Shown here: piece after piece, positions 1 to 7,981 of the stretch | Layout of the letters: each line of letters begins with the position of its first letter | Numbering within the stretch: the first letter of the stretch is position 1 | Source of the DNA: Maricurvus nonylphenolicus | GTDB lineage: Bacteria > Pseudomonadota > Gammaproteobacteria > Pseudomonadales > Cellvibrionaceae | Length of the DNA: 64,000 nucleotides | NCBI RefSeq assembly: GCF_042854845.1 | Contig: NZ_AP031498.1 | Location: 1,488,001 to 1,552,000, forward strand | Reading direction: 5' to 3' | Notes under the pieces: generated by a model | What the model saw: the letters and a program-made list of their open reading frames with translations, nothing else | What the model was told of the DNA's origin: nothing | The model's database searches: none | Translations under genes and position numbers: made by a program

Positions 1-1
1 T

Positions 2-244
2 GACACCATTGCTAACGAGCTGGCGATATCACGTCGGACTTTGCAACGTCGGTTATCCGAGCGCAATGAGGTGTTTGCCAATGTCGTGCAGGAATTGCGT
101 TCGGCAATGGCCGTGCGTCTATTGACCGATAAACAAATACCCGTGACTGAAATCGCCTTCATGCTCGGCTACGCCGATATATCCTCCTTCTCAACGGCCT
201 TTAAGGGCTGGCACGGCTGCTCTCCTAGAAATTTTGTCTCCTAA
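2..244 (+). CDS. AraC-family transcriptional regulator, C-terminal part (5' end outside window)
   Basis: The open frame runs in from the left edge with no start codon needed, so only the last 80 residues are present. They form the second half of an AraC/XylS DNA-binding domain: a helix-turn-helix with SRRTLQRRL, then the second HTH with the family signature around ITEIAFMLGYADISSFSTAFKGW-like residues (here VTEIAFMLGY, then SSFSTAFKGWHG) and a terminal SPRNF. The ligand-binding N-terminal domain is not visible. It lies 107 bp upstream of, and in the same direction as, an acyl-CoA dehydrogenase pair, so it may control them; that is inference. The family is certain, the effector unknown. Confidence 0.9.
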   Translation, partial: DTIANELAISRRTLQRRLSERNEVFANVVQELRSAMAVRLLTDKQIPVTEIAFMLGYADISSFSTAFKGWHGCSPRNFVS

Positions 245-351
245 GTCTATTCTGACACCAAATAACAAGCATGTGGCACTAATCCTCAAGCACATTGATT
301 AACGACTGACTATCATCTTAAGCACTCAACGATAATTAATAGAGGCTAAAG

Positions 352-1554
352 ATGAATACAGATCCAGATACCTTAGCGGCGTTTCGACAAGAAGTCAGTG
401 CCTGGCTAGAAGATAATATTCCTGAAGACCCCGGTTTCCTGTTGCCATTAACCTTTATGGAAGTGGGTACTGATGAGCAGCTGGCATTCTTAGTGGCCTG
501 GCAGCGTAAAGTCTACGAAGCCGGTTATTTGGGTATGTCCTGGCCGAAAGAGTACGGCGGCCGCGGCATGCCTAAGGTTTATCAAGATATCGTTGATGAA
601 GAGCTGGCAAATCATAAAGCGCCGATTATTTTTAACACCATTGGTTTAGGTTGGGCAGGTCCTCTGATTTTGGAAATGGGCACCGAGGCCGAGAAACAGA
701 AATACCTTAAAGGCATTCTTACCGCCGAGGATATCTGGTGTCAGGGTTTCTCAGAGCCGGATCACGGCTCCGATCTCGGTAACGCACAAACCCGTGCTGT
801 ACGCGATGGCGATGAGTATGTGATTAACGGCAGCAAGATCTGGACGACTCACGGTCCCTACGGTAAATATATGATTCTGTTGGCCCGTACCAATCCTGAG
901 GCCAAGAGCAAATACGCTGGCTTGTCATTCTTTCTCTCCCCCATGCAGGCGCCTGGCATTACCACCTCACCGATTCAGAAAATCACCGGTGAATACGGTT
1001 TTGCGCAAACCTTCTTTGATGATGCCCGTATCCCGGCAGAATGCTTAATGGGTGAGGAAGGCGAGGGTTGGAAGCTGGCCATGCGAACCCTGGAGTATGA
1101 GCGTAGTGTTGAGGGAGGTCAGGCGACCAGCTATTGTATGACCTCTATCTCCAGCGACGACCTTATCGAAACCTGCCGCTCGATTCAGCGCGATGGTAAG
1201 CCGTTATTGGAAGACCCTGTTGTTCAGGATCAACTGGTGCAGTTTATCCTGGAGGAAAAAAATCTGCAGTTGAATAATACTCGCGGAAAGCTACCGGACC
1301 TTTGTACGGATTATCCCTTGTCACTGATGTTGTCTGGCAAACTGGAAGCCACTGAACTTTACCGACGTATGCGTCAGTACGCGGTGAGTTTACAGGGCGC
1401 GAAGGGTGGTCTTTATATTCACGATAATGATGCCTTGGATGGTGCTATTTGGCAGCACGGCTACTTTAATAACTTCTCGGCCACCATTGGCGGCGGTACC
1501 AGCCAGGTTCAAACAAACATCATCGCAGAGCATGCGCTCGGCTTGCCCAAGTAG
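352..1554 (+). CDS. Acyl-CoA dehydrogenase, FadE-type (probable alpha subunit of a two-gene enzyme)
   Basis: A 400-residue flavin acyl-CoA dehydrogenase that would introduce a 2,3-double bond into an acyl-CoA. Visible family features are WPKEYGGRG near residue 65, the FAD/substrate segment WCQGFSEPDHGSDLG near 130, ING-KIWTTHG near 160, and a C-terminal IGGGTSQVQTNIIAEHALGLPK. The Glu of the usual EGTS motif is Gly here, as in many FadE proteins that work as alpha2beta2 heterotetramers. It is followed after 72 bp by a second, shorter dehydrogenase, the arrangement seen in steroid side-chain and related FadE pairs. The start is preceded by AGAGGC at a good distance. Substrate unknown; a bulky or ring-bearing acyl-CoA is a guess from the pair architecture. 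Confidence 0.88.
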   Translation: MNTDPDTLAAFRQEVSAWLEDNIPEDPGFLLPLTFMEVGTDEQLAFLVAWQRKVYEAGYLGMSWPKEYGGRGMPKVYQDIVDEELANHKAPIIFNTIGLGWAGPLILEMGTEAEKQKYLKGILTAEDIWCQGFSEPDHGSDLGNAQTRAVRDGDEYVINGSKIWTTHGPYGKYMILLARTNPEAKSKYAGLSFFLSPMQAPGITTSPIQKITGEYGFAQTFFDDARIPAECLMGEEGEGWKLAMRTLEYERSVEGGQATSYCMTSISSDDLIETCRSIQRDGKPLLEDPVVQDQLVQFILEEKNLQLNNTRGKLPDLCTDYPLSLMLSGKLEATELYRRMRQYAVSLQGAKGGLYIHDNDALDGAIWQHGYFNNFSATIGGGTSQVQTNIIAEHALGLPK

Positions 1555-1626
1555 CTATAGAAAAGAGTAGTAGCGAAAAAAGTCAGCAGAGACAAGTAAG
1601 CAGAGACAAGAGTCAGGAGAATTAAT

Positions 1627-2775
1627 ATGGGTTTTGTAAGACACGAAGAAAATAAATCCTATAGCATGCGCTTTAGTGAAGAACAAAAGATGATTTTGGA
1701 AAGCGCCCGTAGCTTTTGTCAGGATACATCGTCTATTGAGCAGGTGAGAAAGCTATTGGAATCCGCTCAGGGTTATGAAGACAATGTTTGGCAACAGCTG
1801 GTAGAGCTGGGCTGGACCGGAATTGCCATAGCCGAGGCTTTTGGTGGTTCAGAATTGGGCATCGAAGCGGTAGTTCCCATTGTAGAAAGTATGGGGCGTA
1901 GCCTTTCGGCCACACCGTTTATCAGTTGCACCTTGGCAGCCCAGCTACTTTTGCGCGCGGCGAGCCCTGAGCAACAGCAGCGCTGGTTGCCGAAAATGGT
2001 AGAGGGCCAGATTGCGACCCTTGCGTTATTGGATAACGAAGATTGGGGTGCAGACAATACCATTCACCAGCTTTCTGATGATTTGGTATTAACGGGTGAA
2101 AAGTGGTTTGTCGATGATGCCGCGACTGCGGAACTGTTTATCATCCTCACCCAATATCAGGGCAGTGCCCGCTTTGTGCTAGTAGAGCGTAATCAGTTAT
2201 CAGAGGGTGCGATAAAAGCCCATGCCTTAATTGATGAAACCAAGCGCTCAGCTAAAGTTGATTTTACCGGTGTTACTGTTTCGGCCGATGCCGTTCTTGC
2301 GGCGGATAATGTTGAGGCAATACTTGCCGATATTAAATTGATTGGCGCGTTGCTGACGGCCGCGGAAGCTGTGGGTACCACGTCTTCCTGTTTGAATCTT
2401 GTTGTTGAGTATCTCAACACGCGCAAGCAATTTGGCAAGCCGATTGGTTCTTTCCAGGCATTAAAACACCCCAGTGTTGATATTCTTATTAAGCTGGAAG
2501 GCGCACGTTCTCAGGTTTATCACGCAGCAACGCTGTTTGAAGAAGGCAAAGGGGAAATTGAACGCGATCTGGAAATCGCCTGCCGCATGGCCAAGGCATC
2601 CGCCAATGATGCCTTGTTGATGGCGGGCGACCGTGCAGTGCAGTTTCACGGCGGCATGGGTTTTACCTATGAATGTGATGCGCAGTTGTATATTCGACGT
2701 GCGCAGTGGAGTCAGCAGCAGTTTGGTGATTCTGCCCACCACCGCAAACGCCTGGCACCCTTGTTGTTAAGTTAG
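1627..2775 (+). CDS. Acyl-CoA dehydrogenase (probable beta partner of the preceding gene)
   Basis: A 382-residue acyl-CoA dehydrogenase family protein. The N-terminal helical domain begins MRFSEEQKMILESARSF, the middle carries the shortened beta domain (GEKWFVDDA), and the C-terminal domain has YLNTRKQFGKPIGSFQALKH and QFHGGMGFTYECDAQLYIRRAQ. It lacks the EGTS-type end of homotetrameric enzymes, consistent with a heteromeric partner role. The chosen start at 1627 has AGGAG seven bases upstream; the internal Met at codon 14 has no ribosome site. It is co-directional with the preceding dehydrogenase and probably co-transcribed. Pairing with the upstream gene is inference from adjacency and motif loss. 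Confidence 0.85.
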   Translation: MGFVRHEENKSYSMRFSEEQKMILESARSFCQDTSSIEQVRKLLESAQGYEDNVWQQLVELGWTGIAIAEAFGGSELGIEAVVPIVESMGRSLSATPFISCTLAAQLLLRAASPEQQQRWLPKMVEGQIATLALLDNEDWGADNTIHQLSDDLVLTGEKWFVDDAATAELFIILTQYQGSARFVLVERNQLSEGAIKAHALIDETKRSAKVDFTGVTVSADAVLAADNVEAILADIKLIGALLTAAEAVGTTSSCLNLVVEYLNTRKQFGKPIGSFQALKHPSVDILIKLEGARSQVYHAATLFEEGKGEIERDLEIACRMAKASANDALLMAGDRAVQFHGGMGFTYECDAQLYIRRAQWSQQQFGDSAHHRKRLAPLLLS

Positions 2776-2795
2776 TTGGGGATGCTTTCGTAGGA

Positions 2796-2810
2796 GCCCT
2801 CTCCGAGGGC
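2796..2810. repeat. Short REP-like palindrome after the dehydrogenase pair
   Basis: GCCCTC-TCC-GAGGGC forms a 6-bp stem with a 3-base loop, preceded by GTAGGA and followed by CGACC, a layout like single REP sequences in Pseudomonas and relatives. It lies 21 bp past the stop codon and has no T-run, so it is a poor intrinsic terminator. Confidence 0.4.
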
Positions 2811-2852
2811 GACCTCTCAGGTGAGGGTATTCAGTTATGTGAAGAGCTTACT

Positions 2853-3041
2853 TTAAGCCTGACGCAATTCGACTTTCCTGACTTTGCCTGTGCTGGTCAT
2901 CGGGAATGCTTCAGTTACCACAACGCGCTTAGGGGTTTCGAACCCGCCCAGAGTTTCTTTACAGTGAGCGATAATCTCTTCTTCTGAAGGTGAAGTGTCT
3001 GGTGCTAATTGCCCGCAAGCGACCGGTATGTTAACAACAGC
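2853..3041 (-). pseudogene. Remnant of an AMP-forming acyl-CoA ligase (C-terminal tail only)
   Basis: Read on the minus strand, this stretch encodes about 60 residues ending EAFPMTSTGKVRKVELRQA followed by TAA. That is the C-terminal subdomain of an acyl-CoA synthetase, including the TGK lysine that forms the adenylate, preceded by a PSEEEIIAHCKETLGGFETP-like helix. An in-frame TAG lies just upstream at 3042-3044 and no ATG/GTG start gives a complete protein, so the roughly 450 residues of the rest of the enzyme are missing. It is a decayed or deleted gene. The neighbouring antitoxin gene starts about 50 bp beyond the break. Confident on homology of the tail; the cause of the loss is unknown. 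Confidence 0.75.
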
Positions 3042-3094
3042 CTACGCCCTAAATGTCTCGAACCATTAGCCTTTTGCAATGTGAGGATTACACA

Positions 3095-3346
3095 ATGAGT
3101 CATCCAACACCAAAGGAGGCGCGCCTCGTAGCTTGTGTTTCGCAGGATGTACAGGAACTTGTGAAAAATGCTGCCAATTTATCTGGTACTACCTTGTCTC
3201 AGTTTATCGTCGAAGCTGGGACCGCGAAGGCTCGCTCCATTATTGATAGCGAACTCAGGATTAAACTAACTCTAGAAGGCGCTAATGCTGTATTCGATGC
3301 GCTGGAAAATCCACAACTGAAAAGCCTTCGATTGCGGTATCCCTGA
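3095..3346 (+). CDS. DUF1778 (TacA-like) antitoxin, orphan
   Basis: An 83-residue protein with the DUF1778 ribbon-helix-helix antitoxin pattern: ARLVACVSQDVQELVKNAANLSGTTLSQFIVEAG, a linker helix with KARSIID, and the tail ALENPQLKSLRLRYP where such antitoxins usually bind a GNAT toxin. The start at 3095 has GAGG eight bases upstream; a longer in-frame start at 3053 has none. Normally a GNAT acetyltransferase toxin follows immediately, but purC follows here, so the toxin is absent. It may be a relic of a TA pair, a chromosomal anti-toxin, or a stand-alone repressor. Confidence 0.72.
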   Translation: MSHPTPKEARLVACVSQDVQELVKNAANLSGTTLSQFIVEAGTAKARSIIDSELRIKLTLEGANAVFDALENPQLKSLRLRYP

Positions 3347-3514
3347 GCTAAGTACATTTCTATAAGCACAAGCTAATAACGCGATAAAATGCTCCCTCTC
3401 TTAGAGATTAGTTCTTATTGAGGTGCTCCAAACACCTGCCAGATCGCCCCAGATCTGCTATTATCCGCCCCCTTAATTACCCCCATCATTGGATACTAGC
3501 TACAGGACAGCCAC

Positions 3515-4621
3515 ATGAGTCTTGCCGATCAGGTTCTCGCCGTTAATAACGACCTGCCCATTCGTACCGACAGCCCCGTTCACAGCGGTAAAGTCCGCTC
3601 TGTGTACTGGCTGACCGAGGCCGACAGCCGTCGCCTGATTGAGGAGAAGGGCTACCCGGTAGCGGCCGATACGCCGCTGGCGATTATGGTGATCAGTGAC
3701 CGAATTTCGGCCTTTGACTGTATCTGGCGTGGCGAAGGTGGCCTGCAGGGCGTACCGGGCAAGGGCGCGGCACTGAATGCCATCTCCAACCACTGGTTTA
3801 AGCTGTTTAAGGACAATGGCCTGGCCGATAGCCATATTCTGGATATCCCGCACCCGTTTGTCTGGATCGTGCAGAAGGCTAAACCAGTGATGATTGAGGC
3901 TATTTGCCGCCAGTACATCACCGGCTCCATGTGGCGTGCCTATGCCAAGGGCGAGCGCGAATTCTGTGGTATCCAGATTGCCGAAGACCTGCAGAAAGAC
4001 CAGAAACTGCCTGAGCTGCTGATTACCCCGTCCACCAAGGGTATTCTGAAAGGTATTCCGGGCGTGCCCGAGGCCGATGATGTAAATATCACCCGCGCCA
4101 ATATCGAGGACAACTTCGAGGCCTTTAACTTCCGCTCTCGCGAGGATATTGACCGCTACGAAACCCTGCTCAAAGAAGGCTTCGATGTGATCAGTAATGC
4201 CCTGGCGGCTCTGGATCAGGTGTTTGTGGATACCAAGTTTGAGTTTGGTTATGTCACCGACGACAAGGGCCAGGAAAAGCTGATTTATATGGATGAGGTG
4301 GGTACCCCGGATTCCTCCCGCATTTGGGATGGCCCCAGCTACCGCGAGGGCACTGTGGTGGAGAAGTCCAAAGAGGAGTTCCGCCAGTTCCTGCTCAATC
4401 ACTTCCCGGATCCAGACATCCTGCTGAATAAAGAGCGTATGGATGAGCGTGAAGCCCTGGCCCGTGATAACGAGCTGCCACTGGATGCGCTGATGATGGT
4501 ATCCAAGACCTATACTGGTATAGCCGAGAAGATCACCGGCCGGAAGATCGAGCTATCCGCCAATCCAAAAGCGGAAATTATCGATATTCTACGTAAGGAC
4601 TACGGCTTAATTAGCGACTAA
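3515..4621 (+). CDS. purC: Phosphoribosylaminoimidazole-succinocarboxamide synthase (SAICAR synthetase), long form
   Basis: Joins CAIR and aspartate with ATP to make SAICAR in de novo purine synthesis, in the cytosol. The 368-residue length matches the long PurC subfamily found in Vibrio and relatives rather than the 237-residue E. coli type. Visible family features are SGKVRSVYWL near residue 24 (ATP-binding loop), ISDRISAFDC near 65, ICRQYITGSMWRAYAKG near 130, and the acidic DEVGTPDSSRIWDG near 257, the second SAICAR synthetase signature. It stands as a single gene, 35 bp ahead of an unrelated small gene. A long antisense frame (3500-4402) is a codon-bias shadow. Confidence 0.97.
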   Translation: MSLADQVLAVNNDLPIRTDSPVHSGKVRSVYWLTEADSRRLIEEKGYPVAADTPLAIMVISDRISAFDCIWRGEGGLQGVPGKGAALNAISNHWFKLFKDNGLADSHILDIPHPFVWIVQKAKPVMIEAICRQYITGSMWRAYAKGEREFCGIQIAEDLQKDQKLPELLITPSTKGILKGIPGVPEADDVNITRANIEDNFEAFNFRSREDIDRYETLLKEGFDVISNALAALDQVFVDTKFEFGYVTDDKGQEKLIYMDEVGTPDSSRIWDGPSYREGTVVEKSKEEFRQFLLNHFPDPDILLNKERMDEREALARDNELPLDALMMVSKTYTGIAEKITGRKIELSANPKAEIIDILRKDYGLISD

Positions 4622-4656
4622 ACTTATTCCTAAGTGCTTTGTGCGTGAGGGATAAC

Positions 4657-5028
4657 ATGCCAAATTTTGGCTGTATTGCGTTACTCGAACTGCGGGGACA
4701 GGTGGTACATACCTATCCCCAAGGTGATTTTGATGTGACCTCGCTTAATGAAGCCTTTGAGAATATCGTAAAGACGGTGGCAGGGACTGAGCGATGGGTT
4801 CTCTTCGAGCATACCTCCGCTAATGCCGGGCTCACCACTTCCTCGATGTCGCGATTGATGGAGCTCTACACCGAGATGGCCAAACTTGGCTGCCAAGGCA
4901 TTGCCATTGGTGGTGATTCTCTCTTCCTGCAAATAATTCCCAACTATATTCCCCAGGATTTTATTATTCCGGTTAAGGTCAGTAAGGATGATCAAATGCT
5001 TACAGCTTTTTTAGAATCGCTGTTATAA
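4657..5028 (+). CDS. Conserved protein of unknown family (first of two tandem paralogues)
   Basis: A cytosolic protein of 123 residues with no signal peptide or membrane segment. It shares a framework with the gene at 5106: an early G-D-F-D motif, a W-V-L-F-E-H strand near residue 50, T-S-A/N-A-G followed by T-T-S, a helix, then G-C-x-G-I-x-x-G-G-x-S-x-F and the end IPADF/IPQDF-IPV. The alternation of strands and helices is reminiscent of STAS-like or SpoIIAA-like folds, but I cannot assign it. The start at 4657 has GAGGG six bases upstream; a further upstream Met (4639) has none. Function unknown. Confidence 0.7.
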   Translation: MPNFGCIALLELRGQVVHTYPQGDFDVTSLNEAFENIVKTVAGTERWVLFEHTSANAGLTTSSMSRLMELYTEMAKLGCQGIAIGGDSLFLQIIPNYIPQDFIIPVKVSKDDQMLTAFLESLL

Positions 5029-5048
5029 GGCCTTAATATGATCTTATT

Positions 5049-5063
5049 GACTGATGGTCAGTC
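5049..5063. promoter_or_regulatory. Short perfect palindrome between the tandem paralogues
   Basis: GACTGA-TGG-TCAGTC is a perfect 6+3+6 palindrome 42 bp before the start of the second paralogue. It has the size of a TetR-type operator half-site pair. No TetR gene is in the window, so the role is speculative. Confidence 0.3.
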
Positions 5064-5105
5064 TAGGGCCTAAATTAACAACTACATCGCCAAGGCATAG
5101 AAAGG

Positions 5106-5480
5106 ATGTTCGGAGATTTAGCGCCTATAGAACGCAAAGGCTTGTTTGTGCATACCTCTCCCAAGGGAGACTTTGATACTCAGCAGATGATTGATGCCTA
5201 TAAAGAGGTGTTCGCCAAGGCTGAAGGCCTGGAACACTGGGTTTTATTTGAGCATCCACACACTTCTGCCGGTTTTACCACATCCGCGTTACAGGAATTA
5301 ATTAATAATTACCGTATGGCGGCTGATAAGGGCTGTGTCGGTATTATGGTGGGTGGAAGCTCTATTTTTAAACAGATTTTGGATAACCATATTCCAGCGG
5401 ACTTTCCTATCCCGGTTAACATCAGTGATGATGAAGATAGCCTAAAAGCCTATGCGGAAGCGTTGTTACAACAGCGTTAA
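5106..5480 (+). CDS. Conserved protein of unknown family (second tandem paralogue)
   Basis: 124 residues, clearly related to the preceding gene: both have HTSPKGDFD/HTYPQGDFD near residue 20, HWVLFEHPHTSAGFTTSALQEL versus RWVLFEHTSANAGLTTSSMSRL, and a G-C-V/Q-G-I-M/A-V/I-G-G motif. It ends in a basic-free helix with AEALLQQR. The gene is followed after 3 bp by the convergent cti gene. The duplication suggests either a heterodimer or two related roles. No function can be assigned from sequence. Confidence 0.7.
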   Translation: MFGDLAPIERKGLFVHTSPKGDFDTQQMIDAYKEVFAKAEGLEHWVLFEHPHTSAGFTTSALQELINNYRMAADKGCVGIMVGGSSIFKQILDNHIPADFPIPVNISDDEDSLKAYAEALLQQR

Positions 5481-5483
5481 CGA

Positions 5484-7853
5484 TTAGCGGTTTTCCAGCC
5501 GGTTAAAGTCCAGAAGACCATAATTTATCGGCGACGCTTTTTTAAAGGTGTTGTGAAGCTTATCGCTGTGCTGCCAAAAGTCTGCAGCCGTACGGCGTAC
5601 GCCATAACTATCCATAAACGCGCGATAATCTTCTTCGCTATTCAGTGTCGCCAGGGCCGAGGCCATCGCCTCCAGTTGGCTGTCTTTAACATGCCAAAAG
5701 GCGCCGGGGTAGGTACCTATTAGCCCTTTCACTACCGTAATGTCATCGCGTTCCGGGCGGCGATTGGCATCTTCTCGCAATAAACTATCGATATTGCTGT
5801 GGGCGTTGTTGCGCAGCACTGTGTATAAGTGCAACTGCCCTTGTTTATCTTCCACACTTAAAAACGTGACCTGTGGCAACAGAGTTGCTGTGGGGGCTTT
5901 AAGGTAACCGATTTGTTTTAACCAGCGCCGCTGCAGTTCTGGAATGGTGTTATTGGCAAGGGTATAACGATGATCGAGCACGGGATTGAGTTTTTCGACC
6001 AGAATATCGAATAATTCCTGGCGCGGATTATCCGTGCTGTAGTTCATTGCGGTAGGTTGGAAAAACAGTTTACTGCTTTCTTTTACGTAGTTATGCACAA
6101 TACCGCTGGTGCCTTCGTACCATTCCGCCCAGATTTTTTCCTGCTCTTCATGGGGCAATAAAATCAGGAAATTAAACTCGGCTTCCATACGCAGAAAATC
6201 CATATACAGGCGTGTCAGCAGTTGGTGGCCGACATTACCGTAAACATCAAAACCTGCCACCAGCAGATAGTGAATGCGCTCCAGGATTGGATAACCTATA
6301 ACCCAGGCGGTTTGCGGCGTGTCACCCACCAAACCTTTTACTACTGTGGCGCTGTCAAAATGGCGGAACACGGTTAGGGCGGCATTGGGGTTTTTGCCTT
6401 CGCCATCCCAGATTAAATCGGTAGTGAGCTTTAGGCGGCCGTTTTCCCCCAGCACCTGATTGCCAACTTCGTATTTGGCTTTTAAATAATCCCGTTGGCG
6501 ATTGGAGTATTGTGTCCAGCGGCTAATCGGGCGCAGGGTGCTTTCCGCTTCGGCAGGCAGGCGCAGATGTTTACTTTGTTGCGCAAGAAAGGCGGCGCTT
6601 TCGGCAGGGTTAATGGTGTCGGGGTCTTCAAAAAATACCCAGAAGCGATCGCGAATAACATTTAACGCGACCTGGCCGCGGCACACGGGGCCTTTAATAA
6701 AACCCATGATGGTGAACTCGGCTTCTTCAAGCATAAAACGGTAGCGTGAAGCCACAGGCAATTGCTCAAAGGCTTTAAACGGGTTGCTGGCCACCTCAGG
6801 TGTGTAATTGGGTAAATGGTTGACGCTGTATTCTTCCTCGTAAAACCATTGCTGCCATTGTTGTTTACGTTTGGCGCTCAACGGGTAGGGCATATGGGTT
6901 TTGGCCAGCAGGCTGGATTGATCCCATTGCAGGCGATAGTAAATTGTATCCGCGCCGGGATCATCGTAAGGGCGCCGTGTCGGTACTATATCGATGGGTT
7001 CACCGGGCGGTGTGTAGGATCTCACCAGCTTAAAGAAAATGTTGTCGCTCGAGTGTAAATCTTCAAAGTACAGATGGGCGAGGAACAGGTGTTCATAAAT
7101 ATAGCGATTAACCAATTGCGCTTTGAGTGAAGGCTGATTAAAAAAGGCTTCCCACTGTTTAACTTGCGCAGTGTATTGTGCTGGCAATGGTGTGGCTTCA
7201 GGCATAGGGGCGCCAGCATCCAACCAGGCGGTTAGTGTTGAATGTTCCCGATCATTGAGCGCGGGCAGAGCGTAGGGCATGCCCCATAGAGGGAAGCGGG
7301 CTTGAAACAGATCCAGCTCTTCGGCTTTTGGGCACTGATGTTCACGGTAAGTGCCCAATGTAAAGCTATCCGGCAATAGCGCTTCGGTGGGCAGCGGATG
7401 CTGACGTTTTTGTTCCAGCAAACGATACATTAATCCGGCCTGGCGATTGGCTACGGGCGACTGTTGGCGTTCGTTGAGTACCGGGAAAAACCCTTTATCA
7501 CGCCAGGCTTGCGTCGATTTGGCGTCGATATTTAAGCGCAAGGGTTCTGCCTCTAACAGGCGCGCGCCGTCGTAAACCAGATCTTTGCTGGCGCCGCGAT
7601 CAATACCTTCGAGGGAGGTAAGTTTTAGTTGGCAGGGCGCGTCGTAACAACCGTGGCAGACGCTACAGCGCTGCTCAATAATCGGTTTAACATCGTTGTT
7701 ATAGGTTTTTCCCCACTCTGCATTGTGTGCTACTTGTCGGTCTTGCACTTGGGGGGAGCCAAAACGGCTGGTGAGATCCATGCCGGCCAAGACTGCGCAG
7801 CCAGAAATAAACAGGCAGAGAGCTGCCAGGCGAACTGCTTTATGAAAGGGCAT
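5484..7853 (-). CDS. cti: Fatty acid cis/trans isomerase, heme-binding lipoprotein
   Basis: Converts cis-unsaturated acyl chains of membrane phospholipids to trans, a fast response to solvents and heat known in Pseudomonas and Vibrio; it acts in the periplasm at the membrane. The 789-residue length is normal for the family. The N terminus has a signal peptide with a lipobox-like LFISGC (Cys19), and a cytochrome-c-type CSVCH heme motif at residues 63-67 followed by GCYDAPCQLKLTSLEG, as expected for Cti. Later features include ARLLEAEPLRLNID and the C-terminal VVKGLIGTYPGAFWHVKDSQLEAM. It is divergent from a FadL-type porin, which fits envelope lipid handling. No regulatory site is evident in the 128-bp gap. 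Confidence 0.95.
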   Translation of the reverse strand: MPFHKAVRLAALCLFISGCAVLAGMDLTSRFGSPQVQDRQVAHNAEWGKTYNNDVKPIIEQRCSVCHGCYDAPCQLKLTSLEGIDRGASKDLVYDGARLLEAEPLRLNIDAKSTQAWRDKGFFPVLNERQQSPVANRQAGLMYRLLEQKRQHPLPTEALLPDSFTLGTYREHQCPKAEELDLFQARFPLWGMPYALPALNDREHSTLTAWLDAGAPMPEATPLPAQYTAQVKQWEAFFNQPSLKAQLVNRYIYEHLFLAHLYFEDLHSSDNIFFKLVRSYTPPGEPIDIVPTRRPYDDPGADTIYYRLQWDQSSLLAKTHMPYPLSAKRKQQWQQWFYEEEYSVNHLPNYTPEVASNPFKAFEQLPVASRYRFMLEEAEFTIMGFIKGPVCRGQVALNVIRDRFWVFFEDPDTINPAESAAFLAQQSKHLRLPAEAESTLRPISRWTQYSNRQRDYLKAKYEVGNQVLGENGRLKLTTDLIWDGEGKNPNAALTVFRHFDSATVVKGLVGDTPQTAWVIGYPILERIHYLLVAGFDVYGNVGHQLLTRLYMDFLRMEAEFNFLILLPHEEQEKIWAEWYEGTSGIVHNYVKESSKLFFQPTAMNYSTDNPRQELFDILVEKLNPVLDHRYTLANNTIPELQRRWLKQIGYLKAPTATLLPQVTFLSVEDKQGQLHLYTVLRNNAHSNIDSLLREDANRRPERDDITVVKGLIGTYPGAFWHVKDSQLEAMASALATLNSEEDYRAFMDSYGVRRTAADFWQHSDKLHNTFKKASPINYGLLDFNRLENR

Positions 7854-7981
7854 GGAAAATCCTTATGGTACCGCTGTGTTGTTAAGAATGTTTAGCTAAG
7901 AGCGTGCTGTCAATAATAAGCCCGATGGTCTATTAACTATAGTTGCATTACCGGATTTGTTGATCTGCGTCAGGGCTCTCT

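Noticed and set aside
3500..4402. 300-codon open frame on the minus strand opposite purC
   Set aside because: purC is unmistakable in the plus frame, and the antisense protein has no family features; it is a codon-bias shadow.
7960..7973. TTGATCTGCGTCAG before the FadL-type gene as a possible FNR box
   Set aside because: Two mismatches in the second half and it ends nine bases before the start codon, so it cannot act as an activator site.
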